In this document: in pieces, positions 28,518 through 37,677 of the stretch
How the letters are laid out: every line of letters starts with the position of its first letter
Numbering within the stretch: position 1 is the first letter of the stretch
DNA from: Microvirga makkahensis
GTDB taxonomy: Bacteria; Pseudomonadota; Alphaproteobacteria; Rhizobiales; Beijerinckiaceae
Assembly: GCF_009830105.1 (NCBI RefSeq)
Contig: NZ_WURB01000006.1
Location: 1 to 64,000 of the forward strand
Length of the DNA stretch: 64,000 bases
Reading direction: 5' to 3'
Program-made: the position numbers and the translations under genes
Notes under the pieces: generated by a model
Database searches by the model: none
What the model saw: only the letters and a program-made list of their open reading frames with translations
Told to the model about the DNA's origin: nothing

Positions 28518-29366
28518 ATGACGAAGGCCTTCATCGTCGGCCATCCGGTCAGGCACTCCCGCTCGCCGCTCATTCACGGCTATTGGCTGAAGCAGCACGG
28601 GATCAGCGGCTCCTATGAGCGGATCGACGTGGAACCTGTGAATTTCGGGAAATTTCTTGAAACCTTTCATGAGCGGGGCTTTGCCGGCGGAAATGTCACA
28701 ATCCCGCACAAGGAGGCGGCCTTCGCCGGTGTTGCGCGTAGAACCGAGCGTGCGGAGCGCCTGGGCGCCGTGAACACGCTCTGGATCGAGAAGGGTGTGC
28801 TGTGGGGCGACAACACGGACGTCGCTGGCTTCATGGCCAATCTCGACCTGAGCCTGGGGACAGGCTGGGATCAGGATGTGGATACTGCTCTCGTTCTGGG
28901 CGCGGGAGGTGCGGCGCGCGGCATCGTCGCGGGCCTGCAGGATCGCCCCTTGCGGAGAATTCTCGTCGCCAACCGCACCCTCTCGAAGGCGCAGGACCTG
29001 GTACACGGTCTCGCAGGGTATGGCCCGGCGAAACTCGAGGCCCTCGCCTGGGAGGATCTCGATCGCGCGATTCCGGGGTCGCAGCTCATCGTCAACACCA
29101 CATCGCTCGGTATGACGGGTCAGCCTCCGCTGACTCTCGATCTCGCCGGGGCGCCGGGCCGCGCCATCGTCACGGACATCGTCTATGCTCCCCTGCGCAC
29201 GCCGCTTCTCGCCACCGCCGAGGCCCGCGGCCTGCGGACGGTCGACGGTCTGGGAATGCTGCTGCACCAGGCGGTGCCCGGTTTCGAGCGCTGGTTCGGC
29301 ATAAGGCCCGAGGTGACGCCCGAATTGCGCGCGCTAATCGTTGCCGATATCGGAGGCTCGAAATGA
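28518..29366 (+). CDS. aroE: Shikimate dehydrogenase
   Basis: AroE reduces 3-dehydroshikimate with NADPH in aromatic amino-acid synthesis. The 282-residue protein shows the shikimate-binding HSRSPLIHGYWL, catalytic Lys in GGNVTIPHKEAAF, catalytic Asp in GDNTDVAGF, the Rossmann loop LGAGGAARGIV and the NADP-binding NRTLSKAQ. The stop codon overlaps coaE as ATGA, which fixes both ends. It belongs to the ppsR-maf-aroE-coaE-dnaQ operon. Confidence 0.96.
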   Translation: MTKAFIVGHPVRHSRSPLIHGYWLKQHGISGSYERIDVEPVNFGKFLETFHERGFAGGNVTIPHKEAAFAGVARRTERAERLGAVNTLWIEKGVLWGDNTDVAGFMANLDLSLGTGWDQDVDTALVLGAGGAARGIVAGLQDRPLRRILVANRTLSKAQDLVHGLAGYGPAKLEALAWEDLDRAIPGSQLIVNTTSLGMTGQPPLTLDLAGAPGRAIVTDIVYAPLRTPLLATAEARGLRTVDGLGMLLHQAVPGFERWFGIRPEVTPELRALIVADIGGSK

Positions 29367-29977
29367 CCTTCGTGCTCGGGCTCACCGGCTCCATCGGCAT
29401 GGGGAAATCGGCCACCGCCGGTCTTTTCCGGCGTCTCGGCGTTCCGGTTCACGATGCGGACGCGGCCGTCCACGCGCTCTATCGCGGGCGCGCTGCGCCG
29501 CTGATCGGAAAAGCTTTTCCCGGCACCGTCACAGACGGTGCGGTGGATCGCCGCAAGCTCGGCGGGGCGGTGCTCAACGACGAGGACAAATTGAAGCGGC
29601 TGGAGAGCATCGTGCACCCCCTCGTGCGCGAGGAGGAAGAAAACTTTCTCCGGACGATTGCCGCGGCCGCCCCTCTCGCGGTGCTCGACATCCCGCTCCT
29701 CCTCGAGACCGGCAGCGACGCGCGCTGCGATGCGGTTCTCGTCGTCACGGCGCCTGCCGACGTGCAGCGCGCGCGGGTGATGGCGCGGCCCGCCATGACG
29801 GAAGAGACCTTTAACGCCATTCTGCGTAAACAGTTGCCGGATGCGCAAAAGCGCGCCCGCGCCCATTTTCTTGTCGATACGAGCCGTGGCTTCGCTTCCG
29901 CCGAAGCCCAGGTCAGGTCCATTCTGTCCTGCCTGGCAGGCCGTCCGGGCCGCCGTAGTCTTGCAAAGAGTGTTTGA
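29363..29977 (+). CDS. coaE: Dephospho-CoA kinase
   Basis: CoaE phosphorylates the ribose of dephospho-CoA, the last step of coenzyme A synthesis. The 204-residue protein has the P-loop GLTGSIGMGKSATAGLF, VHDADAAVHALY, and LDIPLLLETGSDARCDAVLVV. The start ATG overlaps the aroE stop as ATGA. A second CoA-pathway gene, coaA, lies 7 kb away on the other strand. Confidence 0.95.
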   Translation: MTFVLGLTGSIGMGKSATAGLFRRLGVPVHDADAAVHALYRGRAAPLIGKAFPGTVTDGAVDRRKLGGAVLNDEDKLKRLESIVHPLVREEEENFLRTIAAAAPLAVLDIPLLLETGSDARCDAVLVVTAPADVQRARVMARPAMTEETFNAILRKQLPDAQKRARAHFLVDTSRGFASAEAQVRSILSCLAGRPGRRSLAKSV

Positions 29978-29979
29978 CG

Positions 29980-30705
29980 ATGCTGCGAGAGATCGTTCTC
30001 GATACAGAAACCACCGGAACCGACCACGCCAAGGGTGACCGGATCATCGAAATCGGCTGCGTCGAGCTCTTCAACCACATCCCGACGGGCAAGAGCTACC
30101 ACGTCTACATCAACCCGGAATGCCCGGTGTCGCCAGGCGCCTTCGCGGTGCACGGATTGAGTGACGAGTTCCTGGCGGACAAGCCGGTCTTCGGTTCCAT
30201 CGTCGAGGAGTTCTACGAGTTCATCCGCGGTGCGCGGCTCGTCATCCACAACGCCGCCTTCGACATCGGCTTCATCAATGCGGAATTCGCGCGCACCGGC
30301 CATCCGGCGATCGATCTGGCGGATGTGGTCGACACGCTCATCATGGCGCGCCGGAAGCATCCGGGGGCCGCCAACAACCTCGACGCGCTCTGCTCGCGCT
30401 ATGGCATCGACAATTCCAAGCGTACCAAGCATGGTGCCTTGCTCGACGCCGAGATCCTGGCCGAGGTCTATATCGAGCTGATCGGCGGCCGGCAGGTGGG
30501 ATTCGATCTCACCGCTCAGCCCGTGAGGAGCCTCGGCCCCGCCATCCGCACCGATGCGGCCGCAGCGCGGGAGGGCAAGCCTCGCCCCACGATTTCGCGC
30601 CTGACGGATGCGGAACGCGCCGCCCATGCGGCCTTCGTCGAGCAGCTCGGGCCGAATGCTCTCTGGCGCGAGTATCTCGGCGAGGACGCGCCGGAAGCTT
30701 CCTGA
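29980..30705 (+). CDS. dnaQ: DNA polymerase III epsilon subunit (3'-5' proofreading exonuclease)
   Basis: DnaQ proofreads the replicative polymerase. The 241-residue protein has DEDDh exonuclease motifs: Exo I LDTETTGTD, Exo II HNAAFDIGFINAEF and Exo III with KHGALLDAEILAEVY. A C-terminal tail would bind the polymerase subunit. I start it at ATG 29980, 2 bp after the coaE stop; a TTG at 29974 adds two residues. It is the last gene before secB, which converges from the right. A terminator between them serves secB. Confidence 0.95.
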   Translation: MLREIVLDTETTGTDHAKGDRIIEIGCVELFNHIPTGKSYHVYINPECPVSPGAFAVHGLSDEFLADKPVFGSIVEEFYEFIRGARLVIHNAAFDIGFINAEFARTGHPAIDLADVVDTLIMARRKHPGAANNLDALCSRYGIDNSKRTKHGALLDAEILAEVYIELIGGRQVGFDLTAQPVRSLGPAIRTDAAAAREGKPRPTISRLTDAERAAHAAFVEQLGPNALWREYLGEDAPEAS

Positions 30706-30715
30706 GAATCGACGC

Positions 30716-30748
30716 AAAACAAAAGGCGGAGCAGTCGCCCGCTCCGCC
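30716..30748 (-). terminator. Intrinsic terminator of secB
   Basis: On the minus strand GGCGGAGC, an 8-nt loop and GCTCCGCC form a perfect 8-bp stem, followed by TTTTGTTTT. It lies about 26 bp past the secB stop codon. Confidence 0.8.
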
Positions 30749-30774
30749 TCCGCTCATCCGAAGACCGGACCCTC

Positions 30775-31260
30775 TTATGACAGGGTCTGACCGCCCTGCT
30801 GGTCCTGAAGTTCGGACGCGCGCTGACGGTAGAGAGCCACGAAATCGATCGGGTCGATGTACAGGGGCGGGAAGCCGCCGTTGCGCACCGCGTCCGCGAC
30901 GATCTGGCGGGCGAAGGGGAAGAGCAGGCGCGGGCACTCGATCATCACGACCGGATGCAGCTGCTCCTGCGGGATGTTCTGCACGCGGAACACGCCCGAA
31001 TAGGTGAGCTCGAAGGCGAACAGCACATCGTTGCCGGCCTTGGCATTTCCCTCGAGGGTGAGATCCACCTCGAAATCGGCTTCCGCCAGCTGCTTGGCGT
31101 TCACGTTGACCTGCAGGTTGATCTGCGGGCCTTCGGATTGCTGCTGCAGGGAGCGGGGGGCGTTGGGATTCTCGAACGAGAAATCCTTGCAGTACTGCGC
31201 GAGGGCGTTCAGCGCGGGCATGCCGCCGGGCGCTCCGTTGTTTGCCGGGTTATCGGCCAT
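30775..31260 (-). CDS. secB: Protein-export chaperone SecB
   Basis: SecB holds preproteins unfolded for the SecA translocase. The 161-residue protein has the family core ([75 protein letters not shown]). The ATG at 31260 gives the usual length and begins right where homology begins; a longer frame from 31326 is not supported. It is divergent from the Tim44-like gene across 264 bp in which I see no other gene. Confidence 0.95.
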   Translation of the reverse strand: MADNPANNGAPGGMPALNALAQYCKDFSFENPNAPRSLQQQSEGPQINLQVNVNAKQLAEADFEVDLTLEGNAKAGNDVLFAFELTYSGVFRVQNIPQEQLHPVVMIECPRLLFPFARQIVADAVRNGGFPPLYIDPIDFVALYRQRASELQDQQGGQTLS

Positions 31261-31524
31261 GGTTTCATGCTCCGAAGAGAGGTGAATCGGTCGACCCGGA
31301 CGGGGCGCTTCTAGTCTTGAAGGCACCTGATCGGCAACGGGCCACGGATTCCCGCGCTATCATGTTTCCGGCTCGGGAGGCAAGTTTGCGAGTCTCCTTC
31401 GCTTGTCGCGGGAAGAGGTGGATGTTACGACCGAAGAACCCCATATGCAAAGAAACACATCCTCTTACCTCGGGGTGACACCCGGCGCCAGCTGGGCTTC
31501 CGGCAGGCTGACAACGGACCGACG

Positions 31525-32247
31525 ATGCAGGATTCCTTCGACATCACGACCCTCATTTTCATCGTTCTCGCCATCTTCGTGATCTGGCGCCTCCGATCGG
31601 TGCTTGGACAGAAGACCGGCAGCGAGCAGCCGCCCTTCGATCCCCTGTCCCGCCGGGATGCGCCCCTGCGCCCGGGCAATGCGGCGTCCGAGACCGATCA
31701 CAACGTCGTGCGTCTTCCCGGTCCCAACGGCGCCCGTCCTGCGGCCGAGAGTCAGACTGCTGAGCGCTGGAAGGGTTTTGCCGAGCCCGGAACGCCCACG
31801 GCCGCGGCCCTCGACAGCATCGCCCGCGCCGAGCCCGGTTTCGACCCCTCCGATTTCCTCGAGGGTGCCAAGAGCGCCTACGAGATGATCGTCACCGCTT
31901 TTGCGGTGGGCGACCGCAAGACGCTGAAGGATCTTCTCTCCCGCGAGGTCTACGAGGGATTCGAGCGCGCCATCACGGAGCGCGAGCAGCGCGGCGAACG
32001 CGTTGAAACCACCTTCGTCTCCATCGACAAGGCCGAGATGGCCGGAGCGGAGGTCCACGGCAGGACCGCGCAGGTCATCGTGCGCTTCGTCTCGCAGCTG
32101 ATCACCGTTACCCGCGACGCTTCCGGCACCGTCGTCGACGGAAGCCCGGATCAGGTGGCCGAAGTCACCGACGTGTGGACCTTCGCCCGCCAGCTCGGAA
32201 GCCGGGATCCCAATTGGCAGCTCGTGGCGACCGAAGCGGGGCAATGA
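31525..32247 (+). CDS. Tim44/TimA family membrane-anchored protein
   Basis: The 240-residue protein has one N-terminal membrane helix (DITTLIFIVLAIFVIWRLRSVLG), a disordered Pro-rich linker and a C-terminal Tim44-like domain (FLEGAKSAYEMIVTAFAVGDRKTLKDLLSREVYEGFERAI). Bacterial members are thought to act at the inner membrane on protein or lipid substrates; the role is not firmly known. The stop codon overlaps mltA as ATGA, so it heads a timA-mltA-smr-xre operon conserved in Rhizobiales. Confidence 0.87.
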   Translation: MQDSFDITTLIFIVLAIFVIWRLRSVLGQKTGSEQPPFDPLSRRDAPLRPGNAASETDHNVVRLPGPNGARPAAESQTAERWKGFAEPGTPTAAALDSIARAEPGFDPSDFLEGAKSAYEMIVTAFAVGDRKTLKDLLSREVYEGFERAITEREQRGERVETTFVSIDKAEMAGAEVHGRTAQVIVRFVSQLITVTRDASGTVVDGSPDQVAEVTDVWTFARQLGSRDPNWQLVATEAGQ

Positions 32248-33416
32248 GGCATGCCGGGCGAGCCCTTCTCGCGTGCCTTATCGCCTGGATTCTGACCATG
32301 CCGGAGGGGGAAGCTGCATCCCGTCTGGCGGGTCAGGCGCGTCTTGAGGCCCTGTCCTTCGACGATCTCGACGCCTGGGCGGATGACGATCATGCCGCCG
32401 CCTTCAGGGCTTTCCTACGTTCCTGCCGCGCGCTCGATGCGCGCGCCGCCGAATTGAGACCGGCGCAGGCGCCGGAGCGCGATCTCCTCGCCATCTGCCG
32501 CGTCGCCTTGAAAGACCCGGACCTGCCGCGTCCCGAAGCCCGCCGGTTCTTCGAGACGCATTTCCGGCCCTTCGCCGTCGTTCCCCATTCCAGCCAGGGC
32601 TTTCTCACCGGCTATTACGAACCCGAGTTCCAGGGCTCGCGCACGCCCGATTCCCGCTACCGGTTTCCCCTGCTCGCAAGACCCGACGATCTCGTCACGA
32701 TCCCGCAAGGCGAAAGCCTGCCCGGCATCGGCAAGGGACTCCAGGCCGCCCGGCGGACGGAGCAAGGCTATGAGCCCTACCCGGACCGCGCCGCCATCGA
32801 GGACGGGGCGCTGGGCTCGCAGGCCAAGCCCATCGTCTACCTTCGCGAGCCGGGCGAGGCCTTCATCATCCATGTGCAGGGCTCCTCCCGCATCCGGCTC
32901 ACCGACGGCTCGGTGATGCGCGTGGCCTATGCGGGTCGCAACGGACGTCCCTATACCTCTATTGGGCGCGTGCTGGTGCAGCGAGGCGAGATGGATCTCG
33001 AATCCATGACGCTCGCCAGGCTCATGGGCTGGCTGAAGGACAATCCCGGCCCTGCCAGAGAGCTGATGCGGCAGAATCAGTCCTATATCTTCTTCCGCGA
33101 GGCGGACGAGCTCGCACCCGGGGACGGACCCATCGGCGGTGCAGGCTTCCCCTTGGTGCCGGGCCGGAGCCTTGCCGTCGACCGCCAGCTCTGGGCCTAT
33201 GGTCTGCCCTTCTGGCTAGAGGGCCGATTGCCCCTCACCCTCGACAGATCCGAGCCCCTGCGCCGCCTCATGATCGCGCATGATACGGGCTCGGCCATCG
33301 TCGGTCCCGCGCGAGGCGATTTCTTCTTCGGCAGCGGCGAGGAAGCGGGCAACCGCGCAGGCCTGCTGCGCCACGCCGCGCGCTTCGTCGTGCTCATGCC
33401 CAAAGCCCAGCGATGA
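32244..33416 (+). CDS. mltA: Membrane-bound lytic murein transglycosylase A
   Basis: MltA cleaves peptidoglycan glycan strands to 1,6-anhydromuropeptides. The 390-residue protein has an N-terminal hydrophobic signal (ALLACLIAWILTMPEGEA), the MltA domain (GFLTGYYEPEFQGSRTPD, YLREPGEAFIIHVQGSSRIRL) and the 3D domain with catalytic Asp region (IAHDTGSAIVGPARGDFFFGSGEEAG). There is no clear lipobox Cys at the cleavage site. The ATG at 32244 overlaps the previous stop; a frame from 32175 is longer but less likely. The stop overlaps smr as ATGA. Confidence 0.93.
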   Translation: MRHAGRALLACLIAWILTMPEGEAASRLAGQARLEALSFDDLDAWADDDHAAAFRAFLRSCRALDARAAELRPAQAPERDLLAICRVALKDPDLPRPEARRFFETHFRPFAVVPHSSQGFLTGYYEPEFQGSRTPDSRYRFPLLARPDDLVTIPQGESLPGIGKGLQAARRTEQGYEPYPDRAAIEDGALGSQAKPIVYLREPGEAFIIHVQGSSRIRLTDGSVMRVAYAGRNGRPYTSIGRVLVQRGEMDLESMTLARLMGWLKDNPGPARELMRQNQSYIFFREADELAPGDGPIGGAGFPLVPGRSLAVDRQLWAYGLPFWLEGRLPLTLDRSEPLRRLMIAHDTGSAIVGPARGDFFFGSGEEAGNRAGLLRHAARFVVLMPKAQR

Positions 33417-33988
33417 CCAAGCGCCGCCGTACACGTCAGCTCAGCGCAGAGGAGCGGCGGCTCTGGTCGCATGTGGCCCGTCATGTGAAGCCCATGAAGG
33501 GAAAGGCGCTGCCGCCCGAGCCCGAGCCGGAGGAAGGGACCGCGACAGCCCCTGCCCCGCAGGTATCCCTGTCGCCTCCCCCGTCCCTGCAAGCGCTTCC
33601 GCCCCAGCCGAAGAAACCCGCAATTCCGCCGCTCGCTCCGGTGGAGCGCAAGACACTGACCGCCCTGCGCCGGGGGCGGAAGGACGTGGACGGCGTCATC
33701 GACCTCCACGGCATGCGCCAGGAGGAGGCGCATTTTGCGCTCATCGGCTTCCTGCACCGGGCGCAGCATTCGGGCCACGGCCTCGTGCTCGTCATTACCG
33801 GGAAGGGCGGAGCCTCCGCCAGAGGCGGGATGTTCGAGGAGCGCGGCGTGCTTCGCCGCATGGTGCCCCACTGGCTGCGGCTGCCGGACCTGAGATCTCT
33901 TGTGATCGGCTTCGAGGAAGCCTCTCCCCAACATGGCGGTTCTGGTGCACTTTATGTGAGGCTCCGCCGCAGGCAGGGCGCGGGATGA
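33413..33988 (+). CDS. Smr-domain endonuclease-like protein
   Basis: The 191-residue protein has a Pro-rich, charged N-terminal half and a C-terminal Smr domain. Both Smr motifs are present: IDLHGM (LDxH-type) and VITGKGG (TGxG-type). Stand-alone Smr proteins can nick DNA or cleave stalled mRNA, but the activity here is not proved. It begins inside the mltA stop codon (ATGA), and the xre gene follows after 4 bp. Confidence 0.88.
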   Translation: MTKRRRTRQLSAEERRLWSHVARHVKPMKGKALPPEPEPEEGTATAPAPQVSLSPPPSLQALPPQPKKPAIPPLAPVERKTLTALRRGRKDVDGVIDLHGMRQEEAHFALIGFLHRAQHSGHGLVLVITGKGGASARGGMFEERGVLRRMVPHWLRLPDLRSLVIGFEEASPQHGGSGALYVRLRRRQGAG

Positions 33989-33992
33989 TCAC

Positions 33993-34400
33993 ATGACCCC
34001 CTTTGGCGAACGTGTGCGGCAGCTGCGCCGCGAACGCGGATTGATGTTGAAGGACATGGCGGCCCATCTGGGCGTGTCGAGCGCCTATCTCTCGGCGCTG
34101 GAGCGCGGCGAGCGGGGCAAGCCAACCTGGACGCTGCTGCAGGGCGTGCTGCAATATTTCCACATCATCTGGGACGAGGCCGACGAGCTCACGCGGCTCG
34201 CCGATCTCTCCGACCCGCGCGTGAAGATCGACACCGCCCGGGCCGATCCCAAGGCGACGCTTCTCGCCAACCGCCTCGCCCGCGAGATCCGCAATCTCTC
34301 CGAGGGCGACCTCGAGGACATGCTCGCCATCCTCGATCACGCTCAAGGCCGCGAGCGCCGCGCCCCCGTGGCGATCCAGGCGGTGCAGGATGCCGTGTGA
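33993..34400 (+). CDS. XRE-family helix-turn-helix regulator
   Basis: The 135-residue protein has an N-terminal lambda-repressor-like HTH (FGERVRQLRRERGLMLKDMAAHLGVSSAYLSALERG) followed by a helical region (LEDMLAILDHAQGRERR). It is the last gene of the operon with mltA and smr, only 4 bp downstream. Because the whole set stays together in Rhizobiales, a role in the wall or stress response is possible. The target is unknown. Confidence 0.87.
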   Translation: MTPFGERVRQLRRERGLMLKDMAAHLGVSSAYLSALERGERGKPTWTLLQGVLQYFHIIWDEADELTRLADLSDPRVKIDTARADPKATLLANRLAREIRNLSEGDLEDMLAILDHAQGRERRAPVAIQAVQDAV

Positions 34401-34422
34401 GGGCCGGTCTCGTCCCGGCCAT
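34401..34422. repeat. REP-like palindrome (GGCCGG-N6-CCGGCC)
   Basis: GGGCCGGTCTCGTCCCGGCCAT carries the same CTCGT core and trailing CAT as other copies. It is immediately after the xre stop codon. Confidence 0.55.
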
Positions 34423-34640
34423 CGCGTTCCGAAATGCGCGGCACTTCAAAACTCCGGGATCACCGGCATGAGCCCAGCGATGATACGATCCTACCGGATG
34501 AGCCGCTGATCGGGTCACACGGCCCCCGCCCTCCTGCGGCGAGGGGAAATCCAGCGACGCTCCCGCACCGGGAAGGTTCTTGACCGCTCGGGTCGGGAAT
34601 GCCAAAGCGCCCTTGATCCCCTCCAACATCGTGGTTGTTC

Positions 34641-35642
34641 ATGTCCCAGACCCGCATCGACGTGCTCACGCTCGGCAACGCCATCGTTGACGTGCTCGCC
34701 CATACCGACGAGGCCTTCCTGCTCCAGAAGAAGGTGCACAAGGGCGCCATGCAGCTCATCGACGAGGCCCGCGCGGAGGAGCTCTATCGCGACATGGGAC
34801 CCGCCATCATCGTGTCCGGCGGCTCCGGCGCCAACACGGCGGCGGGCGTGGCTTCCCTCGGCGTGAAGGCGGGCTTCATCGGAAAGGTGAAGAACGATGA
34901 GACCGGCAGGCTTTTCGCGCACGATCTCAATGCCATCGATGTGCACTATGACGTGAAGCCCGCAGAGGGCGGCCCCGCGACCGCCCGCAGCTTCATCCTG
35001 GTGACGCCGGACGGCGAGCGTACCATGAACACCTATCTCGGAGCCTGCCAGAACCTCACGCCCGACGACGTGAACCCGGACACGGTGCGCGCTTCGAGCA
35101 TCGTCTATCTCGAAGGCTATCTGTGGGATCCGCCGGCCGCGAAGGAGGCCTTCCGCAAGGCCGTGCGGATCGCGCACGAGGCGGGCAACAAGGTGGCGCT
35201 GACCCTCTCCGACGCCTTCTGCGTCGACCGCTACCGCGACGAGTTCCTGGGCCTCATGCGCGACGGGAGCCTCGACATCCTCTTCGCCAATATCCACGAG
35301 CTGCAGAGCCTCTACGGCACGTCCTCGCCTGAGAGCGCGCTGGCGGCTCTGCGCGAGGAAAATCTGCTCGGCGTCATCACCCGCTCGGAGGAAGGGGCCA
35401 TGGTGGTCAGCCGCGGCGAGACTCTGGCCGTTCCCGCGTTCCCCGTGGAGCGCGTGGTGGATACCACCGGCGCGGGCGATCTCTTCGCCTCCGGCTTCCT
35501 GGCTGGTCTCGTGCAGAACCTGGAGCTGGTCGATTGCGCCCGCCTCGGCGGCCTGGCGGCGGCGGAGATTATCAGCCATCTCGGTGCCCGCCCCCAGGCC
35601 AACCTGCGAGAGCTGGCGCAGCAGGAAGGCTTGCTGGGGTAA
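34641..35642 (+). CDS. PfkB-family sugar/adenosine kinase (adenosine kinase-like)
   Basis: The 333-residue ribokinase-family protein has GNAIVDVLAHTDEAFL, GGSGANTAAGVASLG and the PfkB signature DTTGAGDLFASGFLAGL with the catalytic Asp and anion hole. The family is annotated as adenosine kinase in alphaproteobacteria, but the substrate has not been shown for this exact sequence. ATG 34641 is preferred; TTG 34635 adds two residues. REP-like palindromes lie on both sides. Confidence 0.88.
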   Translation: MSQTRIDVLTLGNAIVDVLAHTDEAFLLQKKVHKGAMQLIDEARAEELYRDMGPAIIVSGGSGANTAAGVASLGVKAGFIGKVKNDETGRLFAHDLNAIDVHYDVKPAEGGPATARSFILVTPDGERTMNTYLGACQNLTPDDVNPDTVRASSIVYLEGYLWDPPAAKEAFRKAVRIAHEAGNKVALTLSDAFCVDRYRDEFLGLMRDGSLDILFANIHELQSLYGTSSPESALAALREENLLGVITRSEEGAMVVSRGETLAVPAFPVERVVDTTGAGDLFASGFLAGLVQNLELVDCARLGGLAAAEIISHLGARPQANLRELAQQEGLLG

Positions 35643-35655
35643 GCCACCCTGCGTC

Positions 35656-35678
35656 ATGGCCGGGCTCGTCCCGGCCAT
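35656..35678. repeat. REP-like palindrome (ATGGCCGGG-N5-CCCGGCCAT)
   Basis: Perfect 9-bp arms with loop CTCGT. It is paired with a second palindrome 38 bp further on, a two-unit arrangement like bacterial BIMEs. Confidence 0.7.
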
Positions 35679-35715
35679 CCCGATCCGGATGGGTGCGGCA
35701 CCTCAGGCAATCAGG

Positions 35716-35738
35716 ATCACCGGCACAGGGCCGGTGAT
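35716..35738. repeat. REP-like palindrome (ATCACCGGC-N5-GCCGGTGAT)
   Basis: Perfect 9-bp arms with loop ACAGG. It is the second unit of the pair at 35656-35738. Confidence 0.7.
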
Positions 35739-35757
35739 GACGAATGAAAGATTTCTC

Positions 35758-36276
35758 TCATCCGCCCGTCCGCCCGAACCAGAGCCCGAACAGGGCTGCG
35801 AGGGACACCAGCGCCAGAAAGCCGTTGAAGATCAAGAAGAGAGAAGGCGGGATGCGCTGGACGTCCGGCTGCGGCGGCTGCGATCCCGTGAACAGCTGGC
35901 GCCAGACGGCGGCGGCGAAGCAGAAGGCGCTGAACAGCACCAGCACGGAGCCGGTGGAGACGATCATCCAGTCCGGCACCACGCCTTCCAAGAGCTTCTT
36001 CGCGCCGATGCCGGAGGCGAGCGCAGCAAGACCCGTGCGCACCCAGGCCGCATAGGTACGCTCGGCGGCGAAGACGGTGCGGTTGGCAGCCAGTTCCGTA
36101 CGCCGGTCGGCGCTGTCTTTCAGCTGGACGGTGGCCTTGGCTGTGGTCTTCGCCGCGGATTGGGTCCGTTCGGCGGCTTCTTGCGTGTTCTCCGCCGCTT
36201 CCTGGGTCTGCTCCGCGGCCTCCTTCGCATGCTCGGCGCTGCGCTTGAGCTTTTCCTCGACTGGTGGCGTGGGCAT
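35758..36276 (-). CDS. DUF202/YidH family membrane protein with coiled-coil N-terminus
   Basis: The 172-residue protein begins with a charged coiled coil holding three near-repeats of about seven residues (AEQTQEA, AENTQEA, AERTQSA), followed by the DUF202 hallmark NRTVFAAERTYAAWVRTGLAALASGIGA and two to three membrane helices. Its function is unknown. The ATG at 36276 has GGAGG 4 nt upstream; a TTG start at 36309 is less likely. It is 54 bp downstream of coaA on the same strand and may be the last gene of that cluster. Confidence 0.85.
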   Translation of the reverse strand: MPTPPVEEKLKRSAEHAKEAAEQTQEAAENTQEAAERTQSAAKTTAKATVQLKDSADRRTELAANRTVFAAERTYAAWVRTGLAALASGIGAKKLLEGVVPDWMIVSTGSVLVLFSAFCFAAAVWRQLFTGSQPPQPDVQRIPPSLFLIFNGFLALVSLAALFGLWFGRTGG

Positions 36277-36330
36277 GGCTCCTCCATTGAACGGAGGAAC
36301 AACGCTCAAGATTGCGAAAAAGGTCGGCGC

Positions 36331-37305
36331 TCAAAGACGCCGCAGCGCCACGGTCTCGATCCGGTGGCTCGCGCCCTTCGTGAGGATCAGGCTCGCACGC
36401 TGGCGGGTGGGCACGATGTTCTCGCGAAGGTTCGGCAGGTTGATGCGGTTCCACAATCCGTCGGCGATTCCGATGGCCTCCTCTTCGGAGATTTCCGCAT
36501 AGCGGCGGAAGTAGGAGAGCGGATCGCGGAAGGCCGTGTGGCGAAGCCTCAGGAACCGGTTCACGTACCAGCGGTGCAGATCCTCCTCGTCGGCGTCGAT
36601 ATAGACCGAGAAGTCGAAGAAGTCGGATACGAAGGGAATGGCCGTGCCGTCCTTCGGGAGGCGCGCGGGCTGGAGCACGTTGAGCCCTTCGACGATGAGG
36701 ATGTCCGGACGGTCGACATTGGTCTCCTCGCCCGGCACGACGTCATAGACCAGATGCGAATAGAGCGGCGCCTTCACGTTGCGCTTGCCCGCCTTGATAT
36801 CGGCGAGGAAGTGAAGGAGCTTGCCGGTGTCGTAGCTCTCCGGGAAGCCCTTCCGCTCCATCAGGCCGAGCCGCGTCAGCTCCGCATTGGACAGAAGGAA
36901 GCCGTCCGTGGTGATGAGGTCCACCTTCGGAGTATTGGGCCAGCGGGCGAGAAGGGCTTTGAGCACGCGCGCCGTGGTGGACTTGCCCACCGCGACGGAG
37001 CCCGCGACGCCGATGATGTAGGGCACCTTGGCTTCCTGCTCGGCGAGAAGGAAGCGCTGTGTGGCCCTGAACAGTCCTTGCGTCGCCGCCACATAGAGCG
37101 AGAGCAGCCGCGAGAGCGGAAGGTAGATCGCCGCCACCTCGTCCAGGGAGATCGGGTCGTTGAGGGATTGCAGCTGCACCACCTCGTCGGCGGTCAGCGT
37201 CATGGGGGCGTCGGCGCGCAGCCTCGCCCATTCGTCCCGCGTGAACGTGCGATAGGGCGAGAGGCCGTCATCGGCCTGAGGCGAAACCACGTTGGGCTGG
37301 TCCAT
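36331..37305 (-). CDS. coaA: Pantothenate kinase, type I
   Basis: CoaA phosphorylates pantothenate, the controlled first step of coenzyme A synthesis. The 324-residue protein has the P-loop [35 protein letters not shown], and the conserved KGFPESYD and [13 protein letters not shown] stretches. The ATG at 37305 gives the usual length. It follows hisE by 34 bp at the end of the his cluster, a common rhizobial order. Confidence 0.95.
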   Translation of the reverse strand: MDQPNVVSPQADDGLSPYRTFTRDEWARLRADAPMTLTADEVVQLQSLNDPISLDEVAAIYLPLSRLLSLYVAATQGLFRATQRFLLAEQEAKVPYIIGVAGSVAVGKSTTARVLKALLARWPNTPKVDLITTDGFLLSNAELTRLGLMERKGFPESYDTGKLLHFLADIKAGKRNVKAPLYSHLVYDVVPGEETNVDRPDILIVEGLNVLQPARLPKDGTAIPFVSDFFDFSVYIDADEEDLHRWYVNRFLRLRHTAFRDPLSYFRRYAEISEEEAIGIADGLWNRINLPNLRENIVPTRQRASLILTKGASHRIETVALRRL

Positions 37306-37339
37306 GCGAGCCCCCTTGCTGTGACGTCGCGACGTCAGG

Positions 37340-37660
37340 TCACGACTTGCGCGCGGCCTTCTCGGCAAGCCCCGATTGCGCGGTGCGGCGTTCCAATTCG
37401 GCCATCACGTCACTTAGCGGAATATCCGCGCCCTGCAACACGACCAAAAGATGATACAGCACATCCGCCGCCTCGGCCGTGAGGTTCTGCCGGTCGCGCT
37501 GGACGGCGGCGAGCGCCGCCTCCACCGCCTCTTCGCCGAGTTTCTTGGCCGCTTTCGCCGGGCCCTCGCTGAGGAGCTTTGCCGTATAGGATTCGGATGC
37601 GGGCGCCGCGGCGCGTTGCGCCACGATGCGGGCGAGATCGTCGAGCGTGAAGGTGGTCAT
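37340..37660 (-). CDS. hisE: Phosphoribosyl-ATP pyrophosphatase
   Basis: HisE hydrolyses phosphoribosyl-ATP in the second step of histidine synthesis. The 106-residue product has [15 protein letters not shown] with metal-binding Glu residues and [13 protein letters not shown]. The start is the ATG at 37660; the longer frame to 38104 runs through hisF and is not real. hisF lies 17 bp upstream. Confidence 0.94.
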   Translation of the reverse strand: MTTFTLDDLARIVAQRAAAPASESYTAKLLSEGPAKAAKKLGEEAVEAALAAVQRDRQNLTAEAADVLYHLLVVLQGADIPLSDVMAELERRTAQSGLAEKAARKS

Positions 37661-37677
37661 GACTCCGTTCCGTCCGG